From: Parapedobacter luteus
Lineage (GTDB): Bacteria; Bacteroidota; Bacteroidia; Sphingobacteriales; Sphingobacteriaceae
Assembly (NCBI RefSeq): GCF_900168055.1
Contig: NZ_FUYS01000005.1
Span: 282,209 to 346,208 of the forward strand
Length of the DNA stretch: 64,000 bases
Direction of reading: 5' to 3'
Both the position numbers and the translations under genes were made by a program. This document shows, piece after piece, positions 33,474 to 41,806 of the stretch. The notes under the pieces are model-generated. The model was given only the letters and a program-made list of their open reading frames with translations. It was not told where the DNA came from and did no database searches. Each line of letters begins with the position of its first letter. Positions within the stretch are counted from its first letter, which is position 1.

Positions 33474-35153
33474 TTAGGGACGGTTGGCGCGGAATGCTTC
33501 CAATCCGCTGGTCAAAAAATTAAGGTAATTCGAAACATCTTCGTTATAGGCCTGTGCAGGCACCAGTTGATTACCCTCACTGTCTACGATGACATAATAA
33601 GGTTGTGCATTCACACCAAATCTGGACTGTTGGAGATCCGACCATTTCCGGCCAACGGTGTTAATCTGCTTACCGCTGAATTCGGAAACATACTGTTCAT
33701 GGGGCTCCAGTTTGGTACGGTCATCCACATACAATGAAGCAAGGATATATTCTTCTTTTAGGAGTTTTAGCACTTGGGGGTCGGGCCACACCGACTCTTC
33801 CATTTTGCGGCAGTTGACACAGCTCCACCCGGTAAAGTCAAGCAACACGGGTTTGCCGACCTGCTTGCTATACTCGAGCGCCTGTTCATAATCGTAGAAG
33901 GCGTCTATGCCATGCGGTGCATGAAAGAGGTCTCCGTATTTTTTTGCAATTCCTGCACTCGCCTGTGGCGTAGCGCCCGCAAGACGGGCTTGGTGCAGGT
34001 TGAAATCCTGCGTGGGCGACGGGGGTAACCATGCGCTCAGTGCTTTGAGCGGCGCACCCCACAATCCCGGAATCATATAAACGGTAAAGGAAAGGACGGC
34101 GATGGCAAAGAATAATCGGGGAATCGACAGGAAGGGGACATCACTGTCGTGCGAGAATTTCAGCTTGCCCAACAGGTATAATCCGAATAGTCCAAAGATG
34201 ACGATCCAGATGGATAAGAACACTTCTCTATCGAGTATACGCCAATGGTAGGCGAGGTCTACATTAGATAAAAATTTAAATGCCAACGCTAACTCCAGAA
34301 ATCCCAGGGAGACTTTTACGGTATTTAGCCAACCGCCTGACTTGGGCATTTCCTTTAGGAGAGACGGAAAGAAAGCAAACAACATGAATGGGATGGCCAG
34401 TGCCACTGAAAACCCCAGCATTCCCATGGCCGGTCCGAGCAGGGCTCCTTTTGATACGGCCTCCACCAATAGGTAGCCGATAATGGGGCCGGTGCAGGAA
34501 AAAGATACCAATGCCAGGGTAAATGCCATGAAAAACAGCCCTAACAAACCGCCTTTATTGGATTTTTCATCCATCTTATTGACAAAACGAGAAGGCAATG
34601 TAATTTCAAATGCGCCGAGAAACGAAATGGCAAAAATAATGATGATGACAAAAAACAGCAGGTTGAACCACGCACTGCTTGCCGCTTCATTGAGCGCAGA
34701 GGCCCCGAAAACAAGCGTAACGAGCATGCCCAATGCGACGTAAATGACAATAATGAAAAGGCCGTACAACAGGGCATTGCCTATGCCTCTCGCCCTTGTG
34801 CCACTTTGTTTGGTAAAGAATGAGACCGTGAGGGGAACCATCGGATAAATACAAGGCATAAGAAAAGCTGCAAATCCACCAATGATACCGGCAATGAATA
34901 TACCCCATAGTGTCTGCGGGTTCTGATCGGAGGCATCGGCATGACCGGCCGAAGCCACTACCTCGGAAGTATCCTGACCGTCTGTAAATACGACGTCATC
35001 AGGAACGTCCATATACGTAGCTTCGGCAGTATCCTGTCCATCCGTAAACTCGACATCGTCGAAATCAATCAAGGTATCTTGAACGACTGAACGCGAAGTG
35101 GCGATGTGGATAATGCCAAGCAGGAAAAGCAAAGCAAGAGAGACTCGTTTCAT
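33474..35153 (-). CDS. DsbD-like thiol:disulfide interchange protein (membrane and thioredoxin domains)
   Basis: 559 aa. Signal-like N-terminus, an acidic periplasmic linker with a duplicated FTDGQDT motif (residues 36-42 and 56-62), a DsbD/CcdA membrane domain of about eight helices (residues 83-370) with the redox pair Cys101 (FLMPCIYPMVP) and Cys220 (SFSCTGP), and a C-terminal thioredoxin domain with WSCVNC (Cys445/Cys448). Moves electrons from cytoplasmic thioredoxin to the periplasm. The N-terminal acceptor domain of classical DsbD is missing here and is encoded by the separate gene at 35237-35686. It has its own -7 box. Confidence 0.93.
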   Translation of the reverse strand: MKRVSLALLFLLGIIHIATSRSVVQDTLIDFDDVEFTDGQDTAEATYMDVPDDVVFTDGQDTSEVVASAGHADASDQNPQTLWGIFIAGIIGGFAAFLMPCIYPMVPLTVSFFTKQSGTRARGIGNALLYGLFIIVIYVALGMLVTLVFGASALNEAASSAWFNLLFFVIIIIFAISFLGAFEITLPSRFVNKMDEKSNKGGLLGLFFMAFTLALVSFSCTGPIIGYLLVEAVSKGALLGPAMGMLGFSVALAIPFMLFAFFPSLLKEMPKSGGWLNTVKVSLGFLELALAFKFLSNVDLAYHWRILDREVFLSIWIVIFGLFGLYLLGKLKFSHDSDVPFLSIPRLFFAIAVLSFTVYMIPGLWGAPLKALSAWLPPSPTQDFNLHQARLAGATPQASAGIAKKYGDLFHAPHGIDAFYDYEQALEYSKQVGKPVLLDFTGWSCVNCRKMEESVWPDPQVLKLLKEEYILASLYVDDRTKLEPHEQYVSEFSGKQINTVGRKWSDLQQSRFGVNAQPYYVIVDSEGNQLVPAQAYNEDVSNYLNFLTSGLEAFRANRP

Positions 35154-35178
35154 GAATCTGTATACGTTAAACGGGCTG

Positions 35179-35186
35179 CAAACATA
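35179..35186 (-). promoter_or_regulatory. -7 box of the dsbD-like gene
   Basis: Minus strand 35186-35179 reads TATGTTTG. It lies 25 bases upstream of ATG 35153 and directly downstream of the terminator that closes the preceding gene, so dsbD can be transcribed separately. Confidence 0.55.
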
Positions 35187-35191
35187 ATAAT

Positions 35192-35215
35192 AAAAAAAGG
35201 CAGTACACTGCCTTT
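35192..35215 (-). terminator. Terminator or attenuator between the two DsbD-part genes
   Basis: AAAGGCA (35196-35202) and TGCCTTT (35209-35215) form a stem with loop GTACAC; on the minus strand the stem runs straight into a tract of seven T ending at 35192. It lies 21 bases after the stop of the nDsbD-like gene. Confidence 0.75.
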
Positions 35216-35236
35216 ACTGAATTCTTTTAATGCAGG

Positions 35237-35686
35237 TTATTTTACAGCCACCGTAAAGGCCACCTCATCCGGAGGGAGGCATTGCGTGGCATCACAAGCC
35301 ATGAATTCGACTGTTCCTTTGACGGTGGCCGCTCCTTTCTTCAGCTTGATTTTTTGCTGGAAGACCACTTCTTTGTCGAAATAAGCGACATCCATGTCGA
35401 AGACGTCCTCGTGTTTGACTTTCGGCTTCGGCTCAGCCGGCTGGCCTACCAATGTGTAGTCCGATGACGGGGCGAACGAAAACGAAGTTTTTATGGGGCC
35501 TCCCTCTTCAACGTTTTGGGAGTAAATGTGCCAGCCGTTGTCCATGACCGCTTTCATGAAAATAACCGCCTCATTTTCGTTCAGTTTTTTAGCGCCGAAC
35601 TGCCATTTTACAGGTTCCAAGATTTGTGCGGAAATACTCGTAACTGAGATAAATGAAACCGCTATTGCAAACAAGAATTTTTTCAT
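35237..35686 (-). CDS. Stand-alone DsbD N-terminal (alpha)-like domain protein, periplasmic
   Basis: 149 aa. Signal peptide (MKKFLFAIAVSFISVTSISA), then an immunoglobulin-like domain as in nDsbD, ending in the redox motif FMACDATQCLPP (Cys131 and Cys136; E. coli DsbD has a similar Cys pair before YPP). It should accept electrons from the membrane DsbD-like protein and pass them to periplasmic targets. Thus the classical three-domain DsbD is split over two genes here, with a terminator between them. Next upstream gene is birA, 111 bases away. Confidence 0.88.
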   Translation of the reverse strand: MKKFLFAIAVSFISVTSISAQILEPVKWQFGAKKLNENEAVIFMKAVMDNGWHIYSQNVEEGGPIKTSFSFAPSSDYTLVGQPAEPKPKVKHEDVFDMDVAYFDKEVVFQQKIKLKKGAATVKGTVEFMACDATQCLPPDEVAFTVAVK

Positions 35687-35797
35687 GATATCGTTATATT
35701 ATGTATTGTTTTAAGATAAGACCTTCAAACAATGTGGAGGTTTAATGCCCTGCCAGTTTACGTTCGGTATTTGCGATGCAAAGCTAACCATTCTAAC

Positions 35798-36568
35798 TCA
35801 AATGACAAAAGCAATCTCCTTAATATCAAAGTCGACTACGTGTCCCTCAAAATCGATCTGTAACCGGCCGGCCTCTGTGACTCCTGCCAGTGCGCCAGTT
35901 ACTTTCACGCCATCGACGAGGAAAGGATGTGTTTCACCAAACCGATAGAGGCGCTTCCTGTATGTTGCCAGAAGGGTGTCGAAGCTTTCCTTTTTTAGCG
36001 CCTGATACGCGTGTCCGATGTGGTTACAAAGTTCGGCTAATAATTTTGGTATATTGCTATCGTTGTGTAAAATTTGTTTGATAGACGTGACCTGCTTACT
36101 GATCGGGTCGGGGAACACGGTTTGATTGACATTGATGCCAATGCCGACAATCGCTGATTTCCAAGTCTTTCCGGCGAGGATGTTTTCGATAAGTATACCG
36201 CCGATTTTTTTGTCGCCGATGTAAATGTCGTTGGGCCATTTGATTTTCACCGGCGTTTTAAGCAGGGCTTCCAGCCATTGCGCGACAGCCAAACTGATGG
36301 CAACGGTGAGGTGGAATTGATGCTTCGGATTCAAGAAAGTTGGGGTGAGCAACAGGCTAAACGTCAGGTTTTTTCCCGGTTCGCTGTGCCAAATAGCATC
36401 CTTCTGGCCCCTGCCAGCGTACTGATCCACTGCCATTATTACAGTTCCCTCGGCAAGTGGCGTGGATTTTGACAGTTCTTTTTTTAGAAATTCGTTTGTG
36501 GAGGGAGTCCGCTGTAATGTAATAACATTTTGTCCTTCAAATAATCCTGAAAATGTGTTACTTTGCAA
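35798..36568 (-). CDS. birA: Biotin--[acetyl-CoA-carboxylase] ligase
   Basis: 256 aa, the short form without an N-terminal DNA-binding domain. Biotinylates carboxyl-carrier proteins. Conserved STNEFLK, the biotinyl-AMP loop AGRGQKDAIWHSEPGKNLTF, VKIKWPNDIYIGDKKIGGIL (catalytic Lys), and GIGINVNQ. The start is TTG at 36568: no ATG or GTG lies in frame near the expected N-terminus, and a perfect -7 box precedes it by 28 bases. Divergent from rsfS. Confidence 0.95.
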   Translation of the reverse strand: MQSNTFSGLFEGQNVITLQRTPSTNEFLKKELSKSTPLAEGTVIMAVDQYAGRGQKDAIWHSEPGKNLTFSLLLTPTFLNPKHQFHLTVAISLAVAQWLEALLKTPVKIKWPNDIYIGDKKIGGILIENILAGKTWKSAIVGIGINVNQTVFPDPISKQVTSIKQILHNDSNIPKLLAELCNHIGHAYQALKKESFDTLLATYRKRLYRFGETHPFLVDGVKVTGALAGVTEAGRLQIDFEGHVVDFDIKEIAFVI

Positions 36569-36596
36569 TACGAATAAATTAAGGGGTAATATTGCC

Positions 36597-36604
36597 CAAA
36601 ACTA
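36597..36604 (-). promoter_or_regulatory. -7 box of birA
   Basis: Minus strand 36604-36597 reads TAGTTTTG. The TTG start is 28 bases downstream. A TTTG lies at 36631-36628 on the same strand, 23 bases away, slightly longer than the usual spacing. Confidence 0.5.
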
Positions 36605-36616
36605 TAATTATTTTTA

Positions 36617-36991
36617 ATGATAAAAAACAAAAAATCAGCCATGTCAGCTCGCATATCGGAGGCTGTTATCCACGGTATGCTGGAGAAGAAAGGGAATGAG
36701 ATTGTGCGGCTTGATTTAAGAAACATCCATAGTTCGGTATCAGATTATTTCGTAATTTGCCACGCGGATTCATCTACCCAAGTCAACGCATTGGCAAAAA
36801 GTGTAGAAGAAGAGGTGTTTAAAGCCTTGAATCAGGAGCCCTGGCGGAAAGAAGGTTTGGAACACGGTGAGTGGATATTACTGGACTTTGTCGACGTAGT
36901 GGTACATATATTTAAGACAGACAAACGTAAATATTATGGCATTGAAGACCTCTGGGGCGATGCCGAATTAGAATATTATCAAAGTGCGTAA
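36617..36991 (+). CDS. rsfS: Ribosome silencing factor RsfS
   Basis: 124 aa. Binds ribosomal protein L14 and blocks subunit joining during starvation. The family signature is clear: SEAVIHGMLEKKGNEIVRLD, SDYFVICHADSSTQVNALAK, EHGEWILLDFVDVVVHIF, and the terminal YYGIEDLWGDAE. The conserved MxKNKK-type N-terminus supports ATG 36617. A TTACTTTG word (36558-36565) may be a degenerate -7 box. Precedes ftsH, an order often seen in Bacteroidota. Confidence 0.95.
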   Translation: MIKNKKSAMSARISEAVIHGMLEKKGNEIVRLDLRNIHSSVSDYFVICHADSSTQVNALAKSVEEEVFKALNQEPWRKEGLEHGEWILLDFVDVVVHIFKTDKRKYYGIEDLWGDAELEYYQSA

Positions 36992-37025
36992 TTCAAAAGA
37001 AACGAAACAAAAGAGGAAGAAAGGT

Positions 37026-39128
37026 ATGCCTAACGGACCTGATAGAATGAAGCGAGTACCTAGCAAGAAAGTGACGCCTAAGCCGCCACGTTTCAATATT
37101 ATGTGGTTGTGGGTGGCGATGATTTTCGGCTTTTTTGCGTTGCAGTATATATTTACCGACGATAAAGCAAAACAGATAACTTATCAGCAGTTTGAAGAAA
37201 CGATGCTGAAGGAAGGGGATGTGGAGCGTCTGGTAGCCTACAAGCGGAATGATTTGTTTTTCGTGGAGGTGTTTATCAAAAAAGACCGCCTTTCGGACCC
37301 CAAATATCGGGATGTAAGACCAAGTGCAAACAGCCTTACGCTTACTCCCTCCACGGGGCCGCAGTATTTCTTTACGGACGGCTCCTATGACGCGTTGGAA
37401 CGTAAGTTGAATGCTGCTCAGGAAGCGATGGAGCCAAGCGAACGGGTATCCCTTCGGTTGGAAGATCGGACAAACGCATGGACGGGGTGGATATTTTCCA
37501 TCATGTTGCCCCTACTGCTGATTATCGTATTTTGGATATTTATCATGCGGCGTATGGGGGGCGGCGGTGCTGGCCCCGGCGGCCAGATTTTCAACATCGG
37601 AAAATCTAAAGCTACGCTTTTCGACAAAGAATCCCAGGTGGCCATCACGTTCAGTGATGTAGCAGGTCTTGAAGAGGCCAAGCAGGAAGTGATGGAAATT
37701 GTGGATTTTCTGAAAAATCCGAAGAAATACACCAACTTAGGCGGTAAGATTCCTAAAGGAGCCCTATTGGTAGGTTCTCCCGGTACGGGTAAAACGCTAC
37801 TGGCAAAAGCTGTGGCAGGGGAAGCACAGGTGCCATTTTTCTCGCTTTCAGGTTCTGATTTCGTGGAAATGTTTGTCGGTGTCGGTGCGTCGCGCGTGCG
37901 GGATCTCTTCCGTCAGGCGAAAGACAAAGCGCCATGTATTATCTTCATAGACGAGATTGATGCGATTGGGCGTGCGCGTGGGAAGAACAGTGTGATGGGC
38001 GGCAATGACGAACGGGAGAATACACTGAACCAGCTGCTCGTGGAAATGGATGGCTTTGGGACAGACTCCGGTATCATTATCATGGCCGCAACCAATAGGC
38101 CTGATGTCCTGGATTCCGCATTGCTGCGTCCCGGACGGTTTGACCGCCAGATATCGATTGACAAACCCGATTTGGTAGGGCGCGAGCAAATTTTCAAGGT
38201 GCACCTGAAGCCATTGAAATTGGCCGCAGAAGTGGATGCTAAGAAGTTATCTGCCCAGACCCCCGGCTTCGCGGGAGCCGAAATAGCAAACGTGTGTAAT
38301 GAAGCGGCGCTTATTGCGGCCAGGCGTAATAAGGCTTCGATTGATATGCAGGATTTTCAAGACGCAATAGACCGTGTAATCGGTGGCTTGGAAAAGAAAA
38401 ATAAAATCATCTCACCGGAAGAAAAACGTATCGTTGCTTTCCATGAGGCAGGACATGCCATTGTAGGCTGGTTTCTCGAACACGCCGACCCCTTGGTGAA
38501 GGTTTCGATCGTACCCCGGGGCGTTGCGGCGCTGGGTTATGCGCAATACCTGCCGAAGGAGCAATTTTTGTATACGACTGAGCAACTGATCGACGGCTTG
38601 TGCATGACCATGGGCGGCCGCGTGGCTGAAGACATTACATTCGGCAAAATTTCGACCGGAGCACAGAATGATTTGGAACGCATTACCAAATTGGCCTACG
38701 CCATGGTTGCCGTGTATGGGATGAATCCGCGTGTAGGCAACGTCTCGTTCAATGATAGTCAGGAAAACCAGTTTCAGCGGCCATATTCCGAAAAAACGGC
38801 CGAACTGATCGACGAGGAAGTACGCAAGTTGATAGCGGAAATCTATGACAAGACCAAGAAACTGCTGCTTGACAAGCAGGACGGACTGATTGCGTTGGCC
38901 GAAAAGCTCCTTGAGAAAGAAATCCTTTTTCAAGCTGATTTGGAGCAAATATTGGGCAAGCGCCCCTTTGATCACCGGACAACCTATGACGAGTTTGTCA
39001 ATGGCGAACGCGGGGAAGGCGATCAAAGCAAAGCTGCCAAAAGTTTGGTGCATGATGGCGTAGGGGATAATTCGGGAACGTTCGAAAAGCGATCTGCCGA
39101 GGAAGAAACCAAAGGCTCGGAAGACTAA
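37026..39128 (+). CDS. ftsH: ATP-dependent zinc metalloprotease FtsH
   Basis: 700 aa from ATG 37026, which has a purine-rich AGGAAGAAAGG ahead of it, unusual in this genome; GTG 36984, overlapping rsfS by 8 bases, would add 14 residues. Two membrane helices (about 27-45 and 155-175) flank a periplasmic domain; AAA domain with Walker A GSPGTGKT (250-257), Walker [13 protein letters not shown] and second-region [18 protein letters not shown]; zinc site HEAGH (His473-His477). Degrades misfolded membrane proteins and regulators. Last about 70 residues are hydrophilic. Confidence 0.96.
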   Translation: MPNGPDRMKRVPSKKVTPKPPRFNIMWLWVAMIFGFFALQYIFTDDKAKQITYQQFEETMLKEGDVERLVAYKRNDLFFVEVFIKKDRLSDPKYRDVRPSANSLTLTPSTGPQYFFTDGSYDALERKLNAAQEAMEPSERVSLRLEDRTNAWTGWIFSIMLPLLLIIVFWIFIMRRMGGGGAGPGGQIFNIGKSKATLFDKESQVAITFSDVAGLEEAKQEVMEIVDFLKNPKKYTNLGGKIPKGALLVGSPGTGKTLLAKAVAGEAQVPFFSLSGSDFVEMFVGVGASRVRDLFRQAKDKAPCIIFIDEIDAIGRARGKNSVMGGNDERENTLNQLLVEMDGFGTDSGIIIMAATNRPDVLDSALLRPGRFDRQISIDKPDLVGREQIFKVHLKPLKLAAEVDAKKLSAQTPGFAGAEIANVCNEAALIAARRNKASIDMQDFQDAIDRVIGGLEKKNKIISPEEKRIVAFHEAGHAIVGWFLEHADPLVKVSIVPRGVAALGYAQYLPKEQFLYTTEQLIDGLCMTMGGRVAEDITFGKISTGAQNDLERITKLAYAMVAVYGMNPRVGNVSFNDSQENQFQRPYSEKTAELIDEEVRKLIAEIYDKTKKLLLDKQDGLIALAEKLLEKEILFQADLEQILGKRPFDHRTTYDEFVNGERGEGDQSKAAKSLVHDGVGDNSGTFEKRSAEEETKGSED

Positions 39129-39207
39129 GTGGACAGTCTACGGGTGAGTAATAGATTGAGAGCTTGCTTTGCAAAAAAACACAAAGACCACGACGGCCAA
39201 GGAGCGC

Positions 39208-39825
39208 ATGCTGAAAAAGATCCGGCATGCGCTGCTTCAAAAGCGGGAAGCCCCCTATCCCAATTTTGAAGAGGCTGAGTTGCACCCTAAAGAGTCTGAG
39301 CCGATTGATGTACTTTTCGCCCAGCGGTTTACCGATGTGGCAGGCAAATTCGTCTATTGTGAAGATGAGATAAGTTTTATCGAAAACCTAATTTCCTTGG
39401 CTGAACGCGAAAAGCTCCGAAGGATGTACGCTTGGGAGCCCGCTGTGCAGCAGCTGCTGGATAAATATGGTTTTCCGTTTTACCGTACCGAAAGGGACCT
39501 TGACCAAATAGAAGCAGGCATCACCACGTGCGAAGCGCTCATCGCGCGGTCGGGCAGCATCCTGGTAAGTAATGGGAACGCTTCCGGGCGCCGGCTGGCT
39601 ATCTATCCGCATGTGCATGTAGTGATGGCCTTCGCCTCACAGTTGGTGATGGATATTAAAGACGGGTTGTCGCTCATGCAACGCCGGTATGCCGAAGGCC
39701 TTCCGTCCCTAATCAATGTCATCACCGGACCGAGCCGCACAGCGGATATCGAGAAGACTCTTGTTCTTGGGGCGCATGGACCTAAAGAGGTGTATGTCTT
39801 TTTGTTGGAAGATAGACCGATGTAG
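39208..39825 (+). CDS. LUD-domain protein (LutC/YkgG-like)
   Basis: 205 aa from ATG 39208; TTG 39169 would add 13 residues. The LUD fold is seen in the helix RMLKKIRHALLQKREAP, in RERDLDQIEA-type helix (here TERDLDQIEAGITTCEALIA), the strand SGSILVSNG, and the C-terminal block LPSLINVITGPSRTADIEKT followed by GAHGPKEVYVFLL. In other bacteria such proteins belong to lactate-oxidation complexes with LutA and LutB, but neither is nearby. Role here unknown. Follows ftsH by 79 bases on the same strand. Confidence 0.88.
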   Translation: MLKKIRHALLQKREAPYPNFEEAELHPKESEPIDVLFAQRFTDVAGKFVYCEDEISFIENLISLAEREKLRRMYAWEPAVQQLLDKYGFPFYRTERDLDQIEAGITTCEALIARSGSILVSNGNASGRRLAIYPHVHVVMAFASQLVMDIKDGLSLMQRRYAEGLPSLINVITGPSRTADIEKTLVLGAHGPKEVYVFLLEDRPM

Positions 39826-39892
39826 GGTTAACTCTTAACTGCCTTGATCAAATTGTTATCTTTTCTTGCGTGTTGTTTACTAAATAAATTAG

Positions 39893-39900
39893 TATATTTG
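39893..39900 (+). promoter_or_regulatory. -7 box five bases before the radical SAM gene (leaderless candidate)
   Basis: TATATTTG at 39893-39900, then CATGT, then ATG 39906. A GTTG at 39872-39875 lies 17 bases upstream and may serve as the -33 element. Transcription would begin at or next to the start codon. Confidence 0.55.
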
Positions 39901-39905
39901 CATGT

Positions 39906-40976
39906 ATGGATACGATACAAAACCCCGAATATTTCAAAGGTCGTGGGGCGCAGGTCAATACATATAATAAGTTTGCCGCACAACGATATGTGGCCGAACA
40001 TGTGGAGGGGCTGGATGAGGAATTTTTGGAAAACACGTCTACCCAGCTGATTGATGAGCATGCGAAGAAGATCATCAGTGTGAATGACAGCCCGGATTTA
40101 TCGTTGGGTTATTCGTTGAATCCGTATCAAGGATGCGAACACGGGTGTATCTATTGCTATGCACGGAATGCGCATGAGTACTGGGGATATAGTGCAGGCC
40201 TGGATTTTGAACGTAAGATTATTGTCAAACGAAACGCTGCCGAATTGTTGGAACGGCAGTTTAATGCTAAGGGGTATAAGCCCCAACCAATTATGCTTTC
40301 GGGTAATACGGACTGTTACCAGCCCATTGAGCGTAAATTGAAGATTACCCGAGCACTTTTGCAAATCATGCTATCGTATCGCCATCCGGTATCCATCATC
40401 AGCAAAAATAATCTAATCCTCCGGGATATCGATATCCTGTCCCAACTGGCGGAACTCCAGCTGGTGCACGTCGCCTTGTCCATCAATTCGTTGAATGAAG
40501 ATCTCCGGCAGAAAATGGAGCCGCGTACCGTTACGGCTAAAGGGCGGCTGCAGGTTATCCGTAAGCTCAGCGACGCGAACATCCCGGTGATGGTGATGTG
40601 TGCACCTATCGTACCCGGGCTGAACAGCGATGAGATGCCGGAGGTCATCAAAGCAGCGGCCGATCATGGTGCCAGCGGTGCCGGGTATACCATCGTGAGG
40701 CTAAATGGAGCTATTGGTGAATTGTTTACCGATTGGGTGTACAAAGCATATCCAGACAGGGCTGAGAAGGTGCTGCATAGCATCGCTGCGTGCCACGGGG
40801 GAAAACTAAACGACAGCCGCTGGAGCGTGCGCATGCGGGGCGAAGGCGAATTGGCGGAGAGCATCAGGCAATTGTTCAAAATAAGTGTAAAACGGTATCT
40901 GGCCGGGGCGACGATGCCGGATCTGAGGTTGGATTTATTCGCTCCCAAAGGAGGAAAACAATTGGATTTGTTTTAA
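39906..40976 (+). CDS. Radical SAM protein, SplB-like / PA0069 family
   Basis: 356 aa. The 4Fe-4S site CxxxCxxC is at Cys77, Cys81 and Cys84 in GCEHGCIYCYARNAHEYW. This CxHxCxYCYAR form and the segments MLSGNTDCYQPIERKLKITR and SISKN-like VSIISKNNLILRDIDIL are typical of the Rv2578c/PA0069 branch of radical SAM proteins, related to spore-photoproduct-lyase-like enzymes. Substrate unknown. Single-gene unit; DNA-repair or nucleic-acid role is only a guess. Confidence 0.9.
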   Translation: MDTIQNPEYFKGRGAQVNTYNKFAAQRYVAEHVEGLDEEFLENTSTQLIDEHAKKIISVNDSPDLSLGYSLNPYQGCEHGCIYCYARNAHEYWGYSAGLDFERKIIVKRNAAELLERQFNAKGYKPQPIMLSGNTDCYQPIERKLKITRALLQIMLSYRHPVSIISKNNLILRDIDILSQLAELQLVHVALSINSLNEDLRQKMEPRTVTAKGRLQVIRKLSDANIPVMVMCAPIVPGLNSDEMPEVIKAAADHGASGAGYTIVRLNGAIGELFTDWVYKAYPDRAEKVLHSIAACHGGKLNDSRWSVRMRGEGELAESIRQLFKISVKRYLAGATMPDLRLDLFAPKGGKQLDLF

Positions 40977-41019
40977 TGGCGGATAATTTTTCTTACTTTC
41001 GACACATGAACATCATGGC

Positions 41020-41649
41020 ATGAGAGACTACTTGATTAATACACCTGTGGCAAGTATCATTTTTGCCTTTACCATTGTCACAAGCATTTATACGTTTTCG
41101 AACCACCAGCTCTTTGGGAGATTCATGCTTCACCCTTATAGCATAAGCAAGGGAAGGAAGCTTTATACCTTGCTGACCAGTGGCCTTATCCATCGGGATT
41201 GGGGGCACCTGCTGTTCAATATGCTTACGTTTTATTTTTTTGGATTTCCCTTAGAGATGCTGCTGGCTAGCCTGAGCACTTGGGGGCATGTGCAGTTTGC
41301 AGTGATTTATATATTGGGACTGGTGCTTAGTGACGTCGGAACGGTCGTCAAGGAGCGCAATAACCCGGTGTATTACAGCCTGGGGGCTTCTGGAGCCATT
41401 TGCGCGATCCTATTCAGCTTCATCCTTTTCGACCCGAAGATGATGCTGGGTGTTTTCTTTTTTATTCCGATGCCTGCCTGGATATTCGGCATACTTTTCC
41501 TGGGCTACTGCGTGTGGGCTTCACGAAACGCACGGGATAGCATCAACCATGATGCTCATTTTTACGGCGCCGTCTTTGGCATCATTCTCACTATCCTTTT
41601 TTATCCGGGAGTAATCCAGCATTTTATCAAACAGTTTACCGGCGCTTAG
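41020..41649 (+). CDS. Rhomboid-family intramembrane serine protease
   Basis: 209 aa with six predicted membrane helices. Catalytic Ser124 lies in GASGAI and His180 in AHFYGAVFG; the oxyanion/loop motif HRDWGHLLFNML (His63, Asn67) is also present. Cleaves membrane-anchored substrates, unknown here. The start ATG 41020 overlaps the stop of a five-codon frame (41006-41023). No neighbour in operon. Confidence 0.93.
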   Translation: MRDYLINTPVASIIFAFTIVTSIYTFSNHQLFGRFMLHPYSISKGRKLYTLLTSGLIHRDWGHLLFNMLTFYFFGFPLEMLLASLSTWGHVQFAVIYILGLVLSDVGTVVKERNNPVYYSLGASGAICAILFSFILFDPKMMLGVFFFIPMPAWIFGILFLGYCVWASRNARDSINHDAHFYGAVFGIILTILFYPGVIQHFIKQFTGA

Positions 41650-41806
41650 TGTGGTGACAACACTAATTTAATTTATTCAATGCCAGTTGGATAGGAGCGC
41701 ATAATGAAATTTAACACGTAAATGTCATCCCTTGGTATTGATATTTTACGATTAATATTTACATTAGCTCACTTTATAAGCTTAACCTTGATTTAAATAA
41801 GGCACA

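Noticed and set aside
39208..39825. Lactate-utilisation (lutABC) operon
   Set aside because: Only the LUD-domain gene is present; no LutA- or LutB-like Fe-S protein adjoins it.
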